From Rhodopirellula bahusiensis (GTDB lineage Bacteria; Planctomycetota; Planctomycetia; Pirellulales; Pirellulaceae): a DNA stretch of 64,000 nucleotides. The stretch's first letter is position 1, and each line of letters begins with the position of its first letter. Below the pieces are notes generated by a model. That model was not told the origin of the DNA. It ran no database searches and was given only the letters and a program-made list of their open reading frames with translations. Positions 63,731-64,000 of this stretch are shown piece after piece. The position numbers and the translations under genes were made by a program. Where the stretch lies: NCBI RefSeq assembly GCF_002727185.1, contig NZ_NIZW01000002.1, positions 124,001 to 188,000 of the forward strand, written 5' to 3'.

Positions 63731-64000
63731 GTAGAAAAACCACCATTCGGAAGAGTGAGGAGCGATTGCGAACGCAAGAAGGTGGTCCTTCCCGCTATTT
63801 AGAGATAAGGGAAGGTGCTCTCGCGTTGCATTTGGCTCAAAGTTACAGCCTTTCGGCGCATTGGCAAGAGAATTTTTGACCCGGATGGTCGTCTTGTTTT
63901 ACCTAGCGAGCTCGGCGAAGACGCCTCGGTCTGGGTTTGAAAAGATCCGCCGGCGAACTTGGGGGCCGCCATCCGATTGAGAAGAAATCTAAGAATCGGG
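63731..64000. other. Window end, no gene recognised
   Basis: 270 bp upstream of the small lipoprotein to the window edge. No coding frame with family features; it may hold the promoter of the lipoprotein-DUF1559 unit. Confidence 0.4.

Overview
The window reads as a chromosomal segment of a marine planctomycete of the Rhodopirellula/Pirellulaceae type. The inference rests on co-occurring hallmarks: two DUF1559 pseudopilin-like proteins with the N-terminal [14 protein letters not shown] signature, a paired DUF1592 cytochrome c protein and DUF1552 protein, several sulfatases and Tat-exported sugar enzymes, MoxR/DUF58 pairs, a PASTA-less Ser/Thr kinase, and many short palindromic intergenic repeats. 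Coding density is moderate and both strands are used. No phage, integrase, insertion sequence or CRISPR array is visible.

Layout. 1-9.3 kb (+): an extracellular carbohydrate block (beta-helix protein cut by the left edge, GH43-like propeller, two sulfatases, a membrane-anchored VWA protein), interrupted at 3.2-4.0 kb by a small DUF559 endonuclease gene boxed in by three copies of a palindromic repeat. 9.3-16.4 kb: sugar-acid dehydratase, MOSC protein, soluble histidine kinase, PolX, a monooxygenase-like protein and a cNMP-domain/thioredoxin-reductase fusion. 16.5-23.2 kb (-): DUF1552/DUF1592 pair, then DUF58 and MoxR. 23.5-30.7 kb: response regulator plus membrane protein, miaA, a GNAT, a HEAT-like/TM pair, and a second DUF58 coupled to a LolD-like ATPase. 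31.5-44.3 kb: DUF1559 plus lipoprotein, YdcF protein, SGNH hydrolase, B12-radical SAM protein, membrane protein, Ser/Thr kinase with DUF4432 epimerase, divergent PMI-like cupin, a Y4yA-like PLP enzyme, and tRNA-Leu(CAG). 44.5-57 kb: two very large secretins, one with a partner lipoprotein, flanking a Gfo/Idh/MocA oxidoreductase and an rpe operon that encodes a histidine-phosphatase homologue lacking its catalytic residues. 57.5-64 kb: sugar isomerase, glnS, M32 carboxypeptidase, DUF1559 and a 53-residue lipoprotein.

How it fits together. Much of the content serves polysaccharide scavenging (sulfatases, beta-helix and propeller proteins, sugar-acid dehydratase, epimerases, isomerases) and cell-envelope transport (secretins, pseudopilins, lipoproteins). 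The most unusual items are the DUF559 gene with its flanking repeats, which looks like a self-contained mobile unit, the secretin with about seven periplasmic N-modules, and the pseudo-phosphatase coupled to rpe. At least four other palindromic repeat families, some with a GTAG foot as in REP/REPIN elements, occupy the gene gaps, but no REP transposase is present here.
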